A stretch of 64,000 nt of DNA from a bacterium (GCA_905221295.1 CAJNCP010000007.1:13646-77645); one strand, 5' to 3'. Positions 1 through 8,794 are shown, numbered from the stretch's first letter. Made by a program: numbers and translations. The notes: generated by a model not told the origin, from the letters alone.

Positions 1-216
1 AATGACAAACTCGCTACGAAGGCTTTCAGCTGTTGCCATAACTTCTGCTGAAACTTTTTCAGGGTTGATAACCAACTGCATAATCCCTTCACGGTCACGA
101 AGGTCGATAAAAATCAAACCACCAAGGTCACGACGACGCCCAACCCATCCTTTCAAGGTAATTTCTTGTCCGATATGTTCCTCACGAACACGACCAGCAT
201 ACATACTACGTTTCAT
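1..216 (-). CDS. aspS: Aspartyl-tRNA synthetase, N-terminal part (runs off the left edge)
   Basis: Charges tRNA-Asp with aspartate in the cytoplasm. Only the first 72 residues lie in the window, reading leftward from an ATG at 216. The start [10 protein letters not shown] and the stretch [20 protein letters not shown] are the typical opening of the OB-fold anticodon-binding domain of bacterial AspRS. A GGAGAG ribosome binding site precedes the ATG. The catalytic domain is outside the window, so its integrity cannot be judged. The gene has its own promoter in the gap before the small membrane gene at 368-586. Confidence 0.93.
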
Positions 217-244
217 GTTTTCTCTCCTCTTTTATTCTGTTACT

Positions 245-253
245 ATTTTACCA
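245..253 (-). promoter_or_regulatory. Extended -10 promoter of aspS
   Basis: On the minus strand this reads TGGTAAAAT, an extended -10 element about 30 bases upstream of the aspS ATG. No convincing -35 is needed for this class. No T-box leader is visible in the roughly 100 bases before the gene. Confidence 0.55.
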
Positions 254-321
254 TAAAAGCGCAGGCTCTTCATGAAAATCAGCAGAAAAGTTTGATTGTC
301 TTTAGAAATCAAAACGAACAG

Positions 322-352
322 ACAAAAAATCCGATGAAAACGTCATCGGATT
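322..352 (-). terminator. Intrinsic terminator of the 586-4462 operon
   Basis: On the minus strand AATCCGATGA and TCATCGGATT form a 10-bp stem with a 5-base loop, followed by a T-run. It lies just downstream of the stop of the 72-residue membrane protein and closes that operon. Confidence 0.8.
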
Positions 353-367
353 CTCTGATTATGATTC

Positions 368-586
368 TTAACCTTTTTTACGCTTTTCAGCAATCTCAGC
401 TGCCTTTTTAGGTAGAACAATCTCCGTCGCATAAGCCGAAGCAAAACGCAAGACACCTGCAATAGGCGCAAAGACAACTGCTAGATAGTTGTAAAAGAAA
501 TCACCTTTAAAGGCATAGGCAAGTGCCCCGATGATAAAGAAGAGAACGACCGCCTGTATCACTGCTAATAAAATTACTCGTTTCAT
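368..586 (-). CDS. Small two-helix membrane protein, unknown function
   Basis: A 72-residue protein with two hydrophobic segments (about residues 3-25 and 33-52) and a basic, Lys/Ala-rich tail ending KRKKG. A very strong site, AGGAGG, sits 6 bases before the ATG, so the start is secure. It is the last gene of a minus-strand operon that begins with a Cro/CI-type regulator at 4462 and includes an ABC transporter. I do not recognise a family. A membrane-associated accessory role is inferred only from position. Confidence 0.75.
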   Translation of the reverse strand: MKRVILLAVIQAVVLFFIIGALAYAFKGDFFYNYLAVVFAPIAGVLRFASAYATEIVLPKKAAEIAEKRKKG

Positions 587-603
587 GTGACCTCCTGACT
601 CTA

Positions 604-1245
604 TTATAGCATGAGTATCATCAAAAAGCCGATTAAATTATTCAAAGCGTGGAGAGAAATGCTATAAAGAAGACCTTTTCGGCTCACATAAGCCAGACCC
701 AAACTCAATCCCAGACTGGCATAAACTAAAAACTGTTGCAAAGTCCCTGGAAAATGAATCAAGGCAAAAAGCACACTTGATACGAGGAGAAACAGAGCTG
801 TCTGTTTGCTGTTGTTCTGCTTAGGAAAGAGATAGCGCGCCAGCATCCCTCTAAAAATGAGTTCTTCCGTCAGAGGAGCAAAGACCACTACCATAAAGAA
901 ACCAAATGCAGGCTGAGCTAGTGTCAATTGTGATACAGTCTGTTGATTAGCCGACGGATCATCTGGCAAATAGAACTGAGCTGTAATCGCCACTAGCAAA
1001 ACCAGGGTAGGCAAACAGATATAACGATTAAAAGCAGTTGTCTGGATGCTAACCTTTTCTGTCTGATACCACTTGTAAACTCCATAAACATAGGCCCCTG
1101 ACAGGGCGATATAAAGTGGCAAGACTCCATAGATTGAAGCCCCTAGTTCAAGAGCTGACAACGCCATACTCTGAACCAGACCATAACCAAAGAAAAAGGA
1201 TAGAACAGCTAGCAGAAACCAGCCAAGATTTTTAAGTAATTTCAT
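604..1245 (-). CDS. CPBP-family intramembrane glutamic protease (CAAX/Abi type)
   Basis: A 213-residue polytopic membrane protein. The diagnostic motifs are present: EELIFRG near residue 135 (EExxxR), a downstream ALIHFPG, and HALNN near the C-terminus. Together they supply the Glu/His/Asn residues of this protease family. In bacteria such proteins are linked to bacteriocin immunity or to cleavage of membrane substrates, but the substrate here is unknown. It follows the ABC permease by 9 bases, with AGGAG upstream of its ATG. Its neighbours suggest a transporter-linked stress or immunity role; that is inference. Confidence 0.85.
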   Translation of the reverse strand: MKLLKNLGWFLLAVLSFFFGYGLVQSMALSALELGASIYGVLPLYIALSGAYVYGVYKWYQTEKVSIQTTAFNRYICLPTLVLLVAITAQFYLPDDPSANQQTVSQLTLAQPAFGFFMVVVFAPLTEELIFRGMLARYLFPKQNNSKQTALFLLVSSVLFALIHFPGTLQQFLVYASLGLSLGLAYVSRKGLLYSISLHALNNLIGFLMILML

Positions 1246-1254
1246 AAAGATCTC

Positions 1255-1953
1255 CTATTTTCCTTTATAACTATTTTTCAATACGAAGAGACTAGCTAAT
1301 CCTAGTAAAAGGACCCATGCTAGCAAAAGACCAAGACTTCTCAAAGATAACTCTCCACCACCTGCTTTTAACAGACTTACCAATGGACCAATGAAAGAAT
1401 AGTCCAACAATTTTTGCGCAGTTTCATTTTGAACAGCAAGAGTGGGCAAGAAAGAGAAGGTTAGCATAGGAAAAATACTATACACTTGCGCCTTAGACTG
1501 AGTATCTGATACTGCACCGATAAGAATGTTAAGAAAGATAATGCTGATAGTTGCCAGAAGCAGATAGAGACCATAGGTAAGAAAGTAGTTTGTTAAATCA
1601 ACTTTAAGATACAAAGGTAGAACAACCATCGAAAGAAGCACCACTAGAAGAGGAAGAGCCATCATGCTCAGAGTATACTCCGTTGCTGTCACACCACTTA
1701 GAATGAGTGATTTAAGATTGCGCTTTTCCTTATCTTCTGCCATCATAATCGATACCATATAACCACTTCCCATACTCAAGACCATCGTCAAACTCATAGA
1801 AAGGAGAGACATACTCAATTCTCCACTCTTGTTTAAGAACTCATTATATAGAACAGTCAGTCCAAAGGGCATCAATAATGTCGCTAGTAACGTTGAATTA
1901 CTAATAAGAACTTGTAATCTTAACCATAGTAGGGCATTTAATTTTCTAAACAT
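1255..1953 (-). CDS. ABC transporter permease (ABC-2 type)
   Basis: A 232-residue protein with about six transmembrane helices. It overlaps the stop of the ATPase gene by 8 bases, so the two are almost certainly translated together as one transporter. AGGAG lies upstream of the ATG. The fold and the pairing match small ABC-2 exporters of antimicrobial peptides or lipids. No soluble domain is present. The substrate cannot be read from the sequence. Confidence 0.82.
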   Translation of the reverse strand: MFRKLNALLWLRLQVLISNSTLLATLLMPFGLTVLYNEFLNKSGELSMSLLSMSLTMVLSMGSGYMVSIMMAEDKEKRNLKSLILSGVTATEYTLSMMALPLLVVLLSMVVLPLYLKVDLTNYFLTYGLYLLLATISIIFLNILIGAVSDTQSKAQVYSIFPMLTFSFLPTLAVQNETAQKLLDYSFIGPLVSLLKAGGGELSLRSLGLLLAWVLLLGLASLFVLKNSYKGK

Positions 1954-2770
1954 CTAACTTTTCTCCTGTCAATCTAATAAAGATTTCTTCTAAAGTCGGT
2001 TCACAAGAATGAACAGCTATCAGATCTCTCGTATCCAGATGAGGCAATTCTTCAAAAGAGAGCACTCGTTCGCGTCCATCTTGATAGCGTAAACGAGCCT
2101 TTTTGTCCACATGGTATTTCTGGATAATCTCTTGTGGGCTACCATACTCTATTAAATTACCCTTATTTAAAAGAGAGAGGCGATCACAAAGTAAGGTTGC
2201 TTCATTCATATCGTGGGTTGTTAAGAAGATCGTTGTCCCAGCCTGCTTCAGTTCCTGTAAGAGAGCATGAATCGATTTTGAGGTGGTAGGATCAAGACCA
2301 CTTGTTGGTTCATCCAGAAAGAGGATTTTGGGAGCATTTAGAAGAGCACGAGCCAAGAACATCCGTTGTTTCATACCTGTGGATAGTTTTTCTGCGATAA
2401 TGTTTTTGGCATCTGATAACCCAACTTGATCAAGTACTGTATCTACTCTAGAAGCTTTAAGACCATATAATTTTGCATAAATGAGCAGATTTTTATAGAG
2501 GCTCATCTTTTCATAAAAACCACTGGTATCACTAACAATCCCGATTTGTTCCAAATCATTTGAAGTCAAATTTCGGGAGGACTTCCCTAGGAGAACTGTC
2601 TCCCCCTGATCTGCAGCCAACTGACCCGTCAGAACATTGATCATAGTTGTTTTACCTGAGCCTGAAGGCCCTAGGAAACCAAAGATTTCACCCTCTTGAA
2701 TCTCAAAAGAAATCTGATGCAGAGCTTTCTTGCTTCCAAAACTTTTGCTTACATTTTCAACACGAATCAT
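1946..2770 (-). CDS. ABC transporter ATP-binding protein
   Basis: A 274-residue ATPase with Walker A GPSGSGKT near residue 36, the signature LSTGMKQR near 130, Walker B ILFLDEPTSGLD near 150, and a switch histidine in LTTHD near 185. It energises the permease encoded immediately downstream. About 60 residues beyond the core form a C-terminal extension typical of multidrug or peptide exporters. The ATG is preceded by GGAG at 5 bases. The small regulator at 4462 probably controls the whole set. Confidence 0.92.
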   Translation of the reverse strand: MIRVENVSKSFGSKKALHQISFEIQEGEIFGFLGPSGSGKTTMINVLTGQLAADQGETVLLGKSSRNLTSNDLEQIGIVSDTSGFYEKMSLYKNLLIYAKLYGLKASRVDTVLDQVGLSDAKNIIAEKLSTGMKQRMFLARALLNAPKILFLDEPTSGLDPTTSKSIHALLQELKQAGTTIFLTTHDMNEATLLCDRLSLLNKGNLIEYGSPQEIIQKYHVDKKARLRYQDGRERVLSFEELPHLDTRDLIAVHSCEPTLEEIFIRLTGEKLDV

Positions 2771-2780
2771 AGGAACTCCT

Positions 2781-3515
2781 TTATTTGAAATAACGTTTTA
2801 CCATAGGTAATTGCATCACATTGATATAAATATGGATCGCTCCTACAAGCAAGAAGGCTAGTAACTGAATCTCTCCTGTCAATAAAGAAAAGATAGCAAT
2901 CAAAAAATAGAGACCTGGCAAGACATACTGATTTAATTGGAATAAAATTCGAAAACTTTGTTCCAAATTAGCCTGACGCTCCCCTTCATCGTAGGAGTTT
3001 ATATAGTCCAAGACATCTTTTGGTGTAGAGAAGAATTCCAAATCAAACTGACGAACGATCGCAATGGTCTTATAGAGATATTTTTGAGCACTGAAAATCA
3101 TCACTAATGCCAAAAAAGAAAGAGATAAGGTTATATAGCTGATATTTAGTACAATTACTTCACTACCTGAGATGAAAAGAGCCAAAAAAATCGCTACGCC
3201 TGCACTATTAAAAGCAATAGTTCCAAACTCGAGATTACGATACATTTGTACATAATAGGTTTCATTCAGATCATCATCCATTTCCTCTTGATACAAGGAG
3301 TGAAATTTTCTGCTTTTCTTTAAGAAATCGAAAGTCAAAAACATACTAATGAAACCTAACAGTAAACAAATAGATGATATCCATGGAGTCACGGTTTTGA
3401 CATCTAAAATGGTTCCGTAGTTTTCGGTATAGGCCTTAAACATCCCTGCAAACATGCCCAAGAAGCCTCCCAAGATAACAGCCATTAAAAATAACAATCC
3501 ACGTTTCTTTTTCAT
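2781..3515 (-). CDS. DUF3169-type membrane protein
   Basis: A 244-residue integral membrane protein with about six helices. A charged cytoplasmic stretch in the first half (around HSLYQEEMDDDLNETYY) resembles DUF3169 proteins, which in streptococci sit beside small regulators and ABC transporters. Two ATGs occur at the start (MNMKKK). The second, at 3515, is better spaced from AAAGAG. It lies 10 bases before the ATPase gene. The molecular role is unknown and the family call is from memory. Confidence 0.65.
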   Translation of the reverse strand: MKKKRGLLFLMAVILGGFLGMFAGMFKAYTENYGTILDVKTVTPWISSICLLLGFISMFLTFDFLKKSRKFHSLYQEEMDDDLNETYYVQMYRNLEFGTIAFNSAGVAIFLALFISGSEVIVLNISYITLSLSFLALVMIFSAQKYLYKTIAIVRQFDLEFFSTPKDVLDYINSYDEGERQANLEQSFRILFQLNQYVLPGLYFLIAIFSLLTGEIQLLAFLLVGAIHIYINVMQLPMVKRYFK

Positions 3516-3533
3516 ATTCATACTCTTTCTAAA

Positions 3534-3884
3534 CTAAACCAATCCAACTAACCACTGACCAAACACTTTACCTGATTCAAAAATAGCTGTCAAGCCTTCT
3601 GTTCCAAGTGACACCAAAATCAAACAAACAGCAAACAAGAGAATAGCTTGGTTTCTTGCTTTTGTCTCACTAGCCCCCAAAGGCTCTTTGCCAAGCCAAC
3701 CGGCCAAATAGGAATATAAGATGACTGTTAAAATACCAAACTCTGTCGAAGAAAGAAACAACAAAATTGCCACTAAGCGGATAACGTTAGTCTTGATATT
3801 AAAATAATTTCCTAAACCTGCACAAACACCTGCAAGTTCTTTATGTTCAGTATCGACTTGAAAATCTGCTAAAAACCTTTTCAT
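3534..3884 (-). CDS. PspC-domain membrane protein
   Basis: A 116-residue protein whose first 70 residues form a PspC (phage shock protein C) domain: a basic N-terminus, then LAGVCAGLGNYF and an AxxLxxF-rich helix ending WLGKEP. A second hydrophobic helix lies at the C-terminus. PspC proteins sense or protect the cell envelope. The ATG at 3884 is preferred over the one at 3890 because AAGGAG lies 7 bases upstream; the earlier one would leave a 1-base gap. It follows the 65-residue gene closely. Confidence 0.8.
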   Translation of the reverse strand: MKRFLADFQVDTEHKELAGVCAGLGNYFNIKTNVIRLVAILLFLSSTEFGILTVILYSYLAGWLGKEPLGASETKARNQAILLFAVCLILVSLGTEGLTAIFESGKVFGQWLVGLV

Positions 3885-3886
3885 AT

Positions 3887-4084
3887 TCATTCTCCTTTTT
3901 CACTTGCTAGATTTTTGGATTTCTTTTCAATCCATTCAACTACTGGGATGAGAGCAAAGTAGGCCCAAATAAATTGGTCACTTTGATACGGTTTAAACCA
4001 GCCTAGGTCCATCCCAATCAGTAGAAACACACTGACTAATAGAGCCATGGCAACTACATAATAAATCACTTTATACTTGTTCAT
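3887..4084 (-). CDS. Small two-helix membrane protein, paralogue of the next gene
   Basis: A 65-residue protein starting MNKYKVIYYVVAMALL with two hydrophobic segments and a charged tail. Its first ten residues match those of the upstream neighbour (MNKYKVIYYMSVFAFI), so the two arose by tandem duplication. Its start lies inside the end of the neighbour, whose last codons encode NDEQV in another frame. Function is unknown. A chaperone or regulator of the adjacent PspC and ABC proteins is only a guess. Confidence 0.7.
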   Translation of the reverse strand: MNKYKVIYYVVAMALLVSVFLLIGMDLGWFKPYQSDQFIWAYFALIPVVEWIEKKSKNLASEKGE

Positions 4085-4259
4085 CATTTTTCTCCTTCTT
4101 CTTTAACCAATTGAGAATGGACAAGAGGACTAAATTAATCCAAAACAAATACTTACTTTCAACAAAATAAAACCAACCGAATAATGTTCCAATCATAGCG
4201 AAAGCATTCACAATAAAGGCAAAAACACTCATATAATAAATCACTTTATACTTGTTCAT
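4071..4259 (-). CDS. Small two-helix membrane protein, paralogue of the previous gene
   Basis: A 62-residue protein starting MNKYKVIYYMSVFAFI. Its ATG overlaps the TGA of the upstream regulator gene in a TGATG junction, indicating translational coupling. GGAGG lies just before. It has two membrane segments and a Lys/Glu-rich end. The same N-terminal decapeptide recurs in the 65-residue protein that follows. No known domain is recognised. Confidence 0.7.
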   Translation of the reverse strand: MNKYKVIYYMSVFAFIVNAFAMIGTLFGWFYFVESKYLFWINLVLLSILNWLKKKEKNDEQV

Positions 4260-4462
4260 CACTCATCCTCCTCTATACGAAATACCGACTCGACTGGTTC
4301 ATTGAATATCTGTGAAATCTTCAGGGCGATTACAATGGACGGAGTGTATTCATCCCTCTCTAGCAAACTGATGGTCTGTCGGGAAACCCCTGCTAGCTTG
4401 GCTAGTTCGGTTTGATTGAGACCATCGCGAGCCCGCAGCTCTTTTAAACGATTTTTAAGCAT
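4259..4462 (-). CDS. Cro/CI-family HTH transcriptional regulator
   Basis: A 67-residue DNA-binding protein made almost only of an HTH_3 domain: LKELRARDGLNQTELAKLAGVSRQTISLLERDEY, with the recognition helix around VSRQTISLLE. The ATG at 4462 has AAAGGAG at good spacing; the reading frame extends upstream, but the extra codons are not credible. It is the first gene of the small-protein/PspC/ABC-transporter operon and is likely its regulator, by analogy with many such compact streptococcal operons. Confidence 0.85.
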   Translation of the reverse strand: MLKNRLKELRARDGLNQTELAKLAGVSRQTISLLERDEYTPSIVIALKISQIFNEPVESVFRIEEDE

Positions 4463-4560
4463 TCCTTTCTCCTTTACTCTTAACTTGCTTACATTGTAAC
4501 ACATCTTTTTCTTTTTGACAACAATATTTGTCAAAAAGTTTATGATTTTTGTCATTTTGC

Positions 4561-4592
4561 AAAAGAAAAAGGTCAGGAGTAAGATCCTGACC
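4561..4592 (-). terminator. Intrinsic terminator of hisS
   Basis: On the minus strand GGTCAGGA, a 6-base loop and TCCTGACC form a perfect 8-bp stem. It is followed by TTTTTCTTTT, immediately after the hisS stop. Confidence 0.85.
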
Positions 4593-4605
4593 AGTTTATC
4601 TGTCA

Positions 4606-5886
4606 TTAAAAGCCCAATTTTTCAAAGATTTCTGAGAAGTTTTGGCTGATAGCATCAAGCGACACTTGCACTTCTTCTCGTGTTTGGTTGTTTTTGACCG
4701 TCACTTGTCCGCTTTCGACTTCGCTCTCTCCTAGGGTGATGAGGGTCTTAGCCGCAAAGGCATCGGCTGATTTGAACTGAGCTTTGAGCTTACGGTTGAG
4801 GTAATCACGTTCTGCTTTGAATCCTTGTTGGCGAAGGGCTTGTACCAATTCCAAAGCCTTGACATTTGCGCATTCTCCCAAGACTGCGATATAGACATCT
4901 AGAGCGTTCTCTATAGGAAGGGCCACACCTTGCTTTTCAAGGATGAGAAGCAGGCGCTCTACACCAAGTCCAAAACCAAATCCAGCGGTCTCAGGACCAC
5001 CAAAGTAAGCAACCAAGCCATCGTAGCGACCACCTGCACAGACTGTTAAGTCATTGCCCTCAATCTCAGTAATGAATTCAAAAATCGTGTGGTTGTAGTA
5101 GTCCAAACCACGCACCATATTGGTATCGATAATGTAGTTCACTTTCAGTTTTTGTAACATCTGACGCACGGCATCAAAATGAGCTTGGCTTTCTTCATCA
5201 AGGAAGTCCAAGATAGACGGCGCATTCTCCACTGCCACCTTGTCTTCTTTTTCCTTAGAGTCCAAGACACGGAGAGGATTTTCCTCCAAACGACGCTGGC
5301 TATCCTTAGACAAGGTCTCCTTGAGCGGTGTCAAATAGTCAATCAAGGCTTGACGGTAAGCAGCACGGCTCTCAGGATTTCCAAGAGTGTTGAGATGCAA
5401 TTTGACACCTTGAATTCCGATTTCTTTCAAGAAATGAGCTGCCATAGCGATGGTTTCCACATCCGTAGCTGGATTGCTAGAGCCAAAACACTCAACACCA
5501 ATCTGGTGGAACTGACGCAAACGACCTGCCTGTGGACGCTCATAACGGAACATAGGGCCCATGTAGTAGAACTTACTTGGCTTTTGCACTTCTGGTGCGA
5601 AGAGTTTATTTTCCACATAAGAGCGGACAACGGGCGCAGTTCCTTCTGGACGGAGAGTAATATGGCGGTCACCCTTGTCATAAAAGTCATACATTTCCTT
5701 GGTTACGATATCCGTTGTATCTCCAACAGAGCGGCTGATGACCTCGTAATGCTCAAAAATAGGCGTGCGCACTTCTGCGTAGTTATAGCGCTTGAAAATT
5801 TCACGGGCAAAGCCCTCAACATACTGCCACTTGGCAGACTCAGCAGGTAAAATATCCTGCGTTCCTTTTGGTTTTTGTAATTTCAT
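4606..5886 (-). CDS. hisS: Histidyl-tRNA synthetase
   Basis: A 426-residue class II aminoacyl-tRNA synthetase that charges tRNA-His. Motif 2 is seen around [22 protein letters not shown]. The histidine-binding loops appear as [15 protein letters not shown] and [14 protein letters not shown], and motif 3 as [13 protein letters not shown]. The C-terminal 100 residues form the anticodon-binding domain. Length and start ([14 protein letters not shown]) match bacterial HisRS exactly. It is monocistronic, with its own extended -10 promoter and terminator. A CodY-like box lies upstream. Confidence 0.97.
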   Translation of the reverse strand: MKLQKPKGTQDILPAESAKWQYVEGFAREIFKRYNYAEVRTPIFEHYEVISRSVGDTTDIVTKEMYDFYDKGDRHITLRPEGTAPVVRSYVENKLFAPEVQKPSKFYYMGPMFRYERPQAGRLRQFHQIGVECFGSSNPATDVETIAMAAHFLKEIGIQGVKLHLNTLGNPESRAAYRQALIDYLTPLKETLSKDSQRRLEENPLRVLDSKEKEDKVAVENAPSILDFLDEESQAHFDAVRQMLQKLKVNYIIDTNMVRGLDYYNHTIFEFITEIEGNDLTVCAGGRYDGLVAYFGGPETAGFGFGLGVERLLLILEKQGVALPIENALDVYIAVLGECANVKALELVQALRQQGFKAERDYLNRKLKAQFKSADAFAAKTLITLGESEVESGQVTVKNNQTREEVQVSLDAISQNFSEIFEKLGF

Positions 5887-5915
5887 AGGGAATCCTCTTT
5901 AAACTTAATAGTCTT

Positions 5916-5924
5916 ATTTTACCA
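5916..5924 (-). promoter_or_regulatory. Extended -10 promoter of hisS
   Basis: The minus strand reads TGGTAAAAT about 30 bases upstream of the hisS ATG, the same arrangement as at aspS. Confidence 0.55.
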
Positions 5925-5969
5925 TAAATAAAGGGATTAAAACAGTGAGAGTAGAAAATCGCAAGATAG

Positions 5970-5984
5970 TCTTTTCAGAAAATT
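5970..5984. promoter_or_regulatory. CodY-like box (13 of 15 matches)
   Basis: TCTTTTCAGAAAATT matches the CodY consensus AATTTTCWGAAAATT at 13 of 15 positions. It lies between the divergent hisS and DUF59 genes and could serve either. CodY responds to branched-chain amino acids; the far better box is at ilvD. Confidence 0.5.
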
Positions 5985-6053
5985 CATCAAAAACTTGCCA
6001 AATTGTCAGAATTATGAGAAAATAGAGGATATTTATCACGTGGAGGGACTGTT

Positions 6054-6395
6054 ATGAGAGACGATATCAAAATCAATGACCGCGCTTTGGCCTTACAAGA
6101 CCAAATTATCGAAAAACTAGAGAAGGTTTTTGATACAGATGTGGAATTGGATGTTTACAATCTAGGGTTGATTTATGAAATCAATCTAGATGAAACGGGT
6201 CTCTGCAAGATTGTCATGACTTTCACTGATACTGCCTGCGATTGTGCCGAAAGCTTGCCTATCGAAATCGTCGCAGGTCTGAAACAAATCGAGGGTATCG
6301 AAGATGTCAAGGTTGAAGTTACCTGGTCGCCTGCCTGGAAGATCACACGAATCAGTCGCTACGGCCGTATTGCCCTTGGACTGCCACCTCGTTAA
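6054..6395 (+). CDS. MIP18/DUF59-family protein, probable Fe-S cluster assembly factor
   Basis: A 113-residue single-domain protein of the MIP18 (PaaD/SufT-like) family. It shows the family pattern: LDVYNLGLIYEI near residues 37-48, MTFTDTACDCAESLP with the conserved Cys near 63, and the C-terminal VTWSPAWKITRIS. Such proteins help deliver iron-sulfur clusters. The adjacent ilvD product is a [Fe-S] enzyme, which fits, though the two genes converge and are not one operon. GGAGG precedes the ATG. Confidence 0.85.
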   Translation: MRDDIKINDRALALQDQIIEKLEKVFDTDVELDVYNLGLIYEINLDETGLCKIVMTFTDTACDCAESLPIEIVAGLKQIEGIEDVKVEVTWSPAWKITRISRYGRIALGLPPR

Positions 6396-6425
6396 GCAGG
6401 TAAATTACTTTTGAAGATGAAAAGA

Positions 6426-6453
6426 AGCAAGCCGAAAACGGCTTGCTTTTTGA
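6426..6453. terminator. Bidirectional terminator between the DUF59 gene and ilvD
   Basis: AAGCAAGCCG, loop AAAA and CGGCTTGCTT form a perfect 10-bp stem, flanked by A-rich and T-rich runs so that it works on both strands. Confidence 0.9.
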
Positions 6454-6455
6454 GT

Positions 6456-8159
6456 TTATTTTTTACCTGACTTGTCCATATTCCAGAAGTCTGTCACGGC
6501 TCCGCGTGAAGCGGATGATACGATGTGGGCATATTTACCGAGAACACCACGGCTGTAAAGTGGTGGCAAGGTTGTTTCTGCCTTGCGTTTTTCAAGTTCT
6601 TCTTCGGATACGGCCATAGAAATTTCTTTGGTATCTTGGTCAACCGTAACGATATCACCTGTACGAAGGTAAGCAATCGGTCCACCATCCTGAGCTTCAG
6701 GAGCAATATGTCCGACAACAAGACCATAAGTACCACCAGAGAAGCGTCCGTCTGTCAAGAGGGCAACCTTGTCTCCTTGACCTTTACCAACGATCATGGA
6801 TGAAAGTGATAGCATCTCAGGCATACCAGGACCACCCTTAGGTCCCACGAAACGAACAACGACAACATCACCATCAACGATTTCATCTGTCAGAACGGCC
6901 TGAATCGCATCTTCTTCTGAGTCAAAGACCTTAGCAGGTCCAACGTGACGACGCACTTTAACACCTGATACCTTGGCAACCGCACCGTCAGGGGCAAGGT
7001 TCCCGTTCAAGATGATAAGCGGACCGTCTGCACGTTTTGGATTTTCAAGTGGCATAATGACTTTTTGGCCTGGTGTAAGGTCTGCAAAGTCAGCCAAGTT
7101 TTCAGCGACTGTCTTACCAGTACATGTGATACGGTCGCCATGAAGGAAACCATTTGCCAAGAGGTATTTCATAACCGCAGGGACACCACCGACTTCGTAG
7201 AGGTCTTGGAAGACATACTGACCAGATGGTTTCAAGTCAGCCAAGTGAGGCACACGTTCTTGGATCGTATTGAAGTCCTCAAGTGACAAGTCAACATTAG
7301 CCGCATGGGCAATGGCAAGCAAGTGAAGAGTGGCATTTGTAGAACCACCGAGAGCCATCGTTACAGTGATGGCATCTTCAAAGGCTTCACGAGTCAAGAT
7401 ATCTGATGGTTTGAGACCAAGCTCCAGCATCTTGACAACAGCTCGTCCTGCTGCTTCGATATCTTCTTTCTTGTCAGCTGATTCAGCTGGGTGAGATGAA
7501 GATCCTGGCAAACTCATACCGAGAACTTCGATAGCTGTCGCCATGGTATTAGCTGTATACATACCACCACAACCACCAGGGCCCGGGCAGGCATTACATT
7601 CAAGACGCTTCACGTCCTCAGCTGTCATGTCACCGTGGTTCCATTTTCCGATACCCTCAAAAACAGATACCAAGTCAATGTCTTTGCCATCAAGATTTCC
7701 GGGTGCAATAGTGCCACCATAGGCGAAAATAGCTGGGATATCCATATTAGCAATGGCAATCATAGAACCAGGCATGTTCTTATCACAGCCACCGATAGCG
7801 ACGAAGGCATCGACGTTGTGACCACCCATCGCCGCCTCGATAGAGTCCGCAATGATATCACGAGATGTTAGAGAGAAACGCATACCAGGCGTTCCCATGG
7901 CAATCCCGTCCGCTACGGTAATGGTACCAAACTGAACAGGCCAAGCACCTGCCGATTTGATACCCTCTTTAGCCAATTTTCCGAAATCATGCAAGTGGAT
8001 GTTACATGGTGTATTTTCCGCCCAAGTCGAAATCACTCCCACAATCGGTGTTTCAAAGTCCTTATCTGTCATACCAGTCGCACGCAGCATGGCACGGTTT
8101 GGCGATTTAACCATGCTGTCATAAATGCTACTGCGGTGACGTTTATCTAATTCAGTCAT
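6456..8159 (-). CDS. ilvD: Dihydroxy-acid dehydratase
   Basis: A 567-residue enzyme that dehydrates 2,3-dihydroxy-isovalerate and its isoleucine-pathway homologue to the keto acids, in valine and isoleucine synthesis. The cluster and metal ligands are visible: [10 protein letters not shown] near residue 52, [10 protein letters not shown] near 123, and [20 protein letters not shown] near 190. Full length for the family. It has its own promoter and a perfect CodY box upstream, so repression when branched-chain amino acids are plentiful is expected. Other ilv genes are not in the window. Confidence 0.97.
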   Translation of the reverse strand: MTELDKRHRSSIYDSMVKSPNRAMLRATGMTDKDFETPIVGVISTWAENTPCNIHLHDFGKLAKEGIKSAGAWPVQFGTITVADGIAMGTPGMRFSLTSRDIIADSIEAAMGGHNVDAFVAIGGCDKNMPGSMIAIANMDIPAIFAYGGTIAPGNLDGKDIDLVSVFEGIGKWNHGDMTAEDVKRLECNACPGPGGCGGMYTANTMATAIEVLGMSLPGSSSHPAESADKKEDIEAAGRAVVKMLELGLKPSDILTREAFEDAITVTMALGGSTNATLHLLAIAHAANVDLSLEDFNTIQERVPHLADLKPSGQYVFQDLYEVGGVPAVMKYLLANGFLHGDRITCTGKTVAENLADFADLTPGQKVIMPLENPKRADGPLIILNGNLAPDGAVAKVSGVKVRRHVGPAKVFDSEEDAIQAVLTDEIVDGDVVVVRFVGPKGGPGMPEMLSLSSMIVGKGQGDKVALLTDGRFSGGTYGLVVGHIAPEAQDGGPIAYLRTGDIVTVDQDTKEISMAVSEEELEKRKAETTLPPLYSRGVLGKYAHIVSSASRGAVTDFWNMDKSGKK

Positions 8160-8186
8160 CTTATCCCTCCCGTTTCAGTTTTTACT

Positions 8187-8195
8187 ATTATAGCA
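8187..8195 (-). promoter_or_regulatory. Extended -10 promoter of ilvD
   Basis: The minus strand reads TGCTATAAT, an ideal extended -10, 28 bases upstream of the ilvD ATG; GGGAGGG is the ribosome binding site. Confidence 0.7.
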
Positions 8196-8229
8196 CATTT
8201 TAAAGGCAATGAACAGAAGAAAATTCTTG

Positions 8230-8244
8230 AATTTTCAGAAAATT
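8230..8244. promoter_or_regulatory. CodY operator of ilvD (perfect match)
   Basis: AATTTTCAGAAAATT matches the 15-base CodY consensus at every position. It lies about 40 bases upstream of the ilvD -10. GTP- and branched-chain-amino-acid-responsive control of ilvD is expected; the rpmF promoter is about 55 bases away on the other side. Confidence 0.85.
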
Positions 8245-8299
8245 TCGATTAATTTGATTGAATGACTTCTAATTTTTTCATCTTTTTTTGTCAAGTAAC

Positions 8300-8328
8300 T
8301 TTACTTTACAAAAAAAATGTGTTATCCT
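8300..8328 (+). promoter_or_regulatory. Promoter of rpmF-rpmG
   Basis: TTTACT and TATCCT are separated by 17 bases, with a TG one base before the -10. It lies about 60 bases upstream of rpmF. Confidence 0.5.
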
Positions 8329-8389
8329 AGTATGGTTGATGAAAATCACTAGATTGAATCGAATTTAAATACCTAAAGGAGAAATCAAA

Positions 8390-8572
8390 ATGGCAGTACC
8401 TGCACGTCGCACTTCAAAAGCGAAGAAAAACAAACGTCGTACACACTACAAAGTAACAGCTCCATCTGTAAACTTTGACGAAACTACTGGAGATTACTCA
8501 CGTTCTCACCGTGTATCACTTAAAGGATACTACAAAGGACGTAAAATCGCTAAAGCTGCATCAGCTGAATAA
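8390..8572 (+). CDS. rpmF: 50S ribosomal protein L32
   Basis: A 60-residue basic protein of the large ribosomal subunit. The start [20 protein letters not shown] is the conserved L32 opening. It lacks the CxxC zinc motifs of zinc-binding L32 versions. AAAGGAG precedes the ATG. It is cotranscribed with rpmG, which begins 15 bases downstream. Confidence 0.96.
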
Positions 8573-8587
8573 TAGAAGGGAGATACC

Positions 8588-8737
8588 ATGCGCGTAAATA
8601 TCACACTTGAACACAAAGAATCTGGTGAACGCTTGTACCTTACTTCTAAAAACAAACGTAACACTCCAGACCGTCTTCAATTGAAGAAATACTCACCAAA
8701 ACTTCGCAAGCACGTCGTGTTTACAGAAGTTAAGTAA
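8588..8737 (+). CDS. rpmG: 50S ribosomal protein L33, zinc-independent form
   Basis: A 49-residue basic protein starting [20 protein letters not shown] and ending HVVFTEVK. The family's zinc-binding CxxC pairs are absent, marking it as the C-minus paralogue type. GGGAGA lies just before the ATG. It follows rpmF as in other streptococci and the operon ends at the hairpin downstream. Confidence 0.94.
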
Positions 8738-8794
8738 GAGTTAAATACGAATCAATACATAAAAAAAACGCTGATTTCAAGCGTTAGTTAGTTA

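Noticed and set aside
5179..5850. 223-codon plus-strand frame inside hisS
   Set aside because: Antisense shadow of hisS with no independent signals.
8746..8753. TACGAATC, near-perfect com-box after rpmG
   Set aside because: It lacks the T-rich upstream element, differs at the last base, and the next gene 240 bases away has a consensus SigA promoter.
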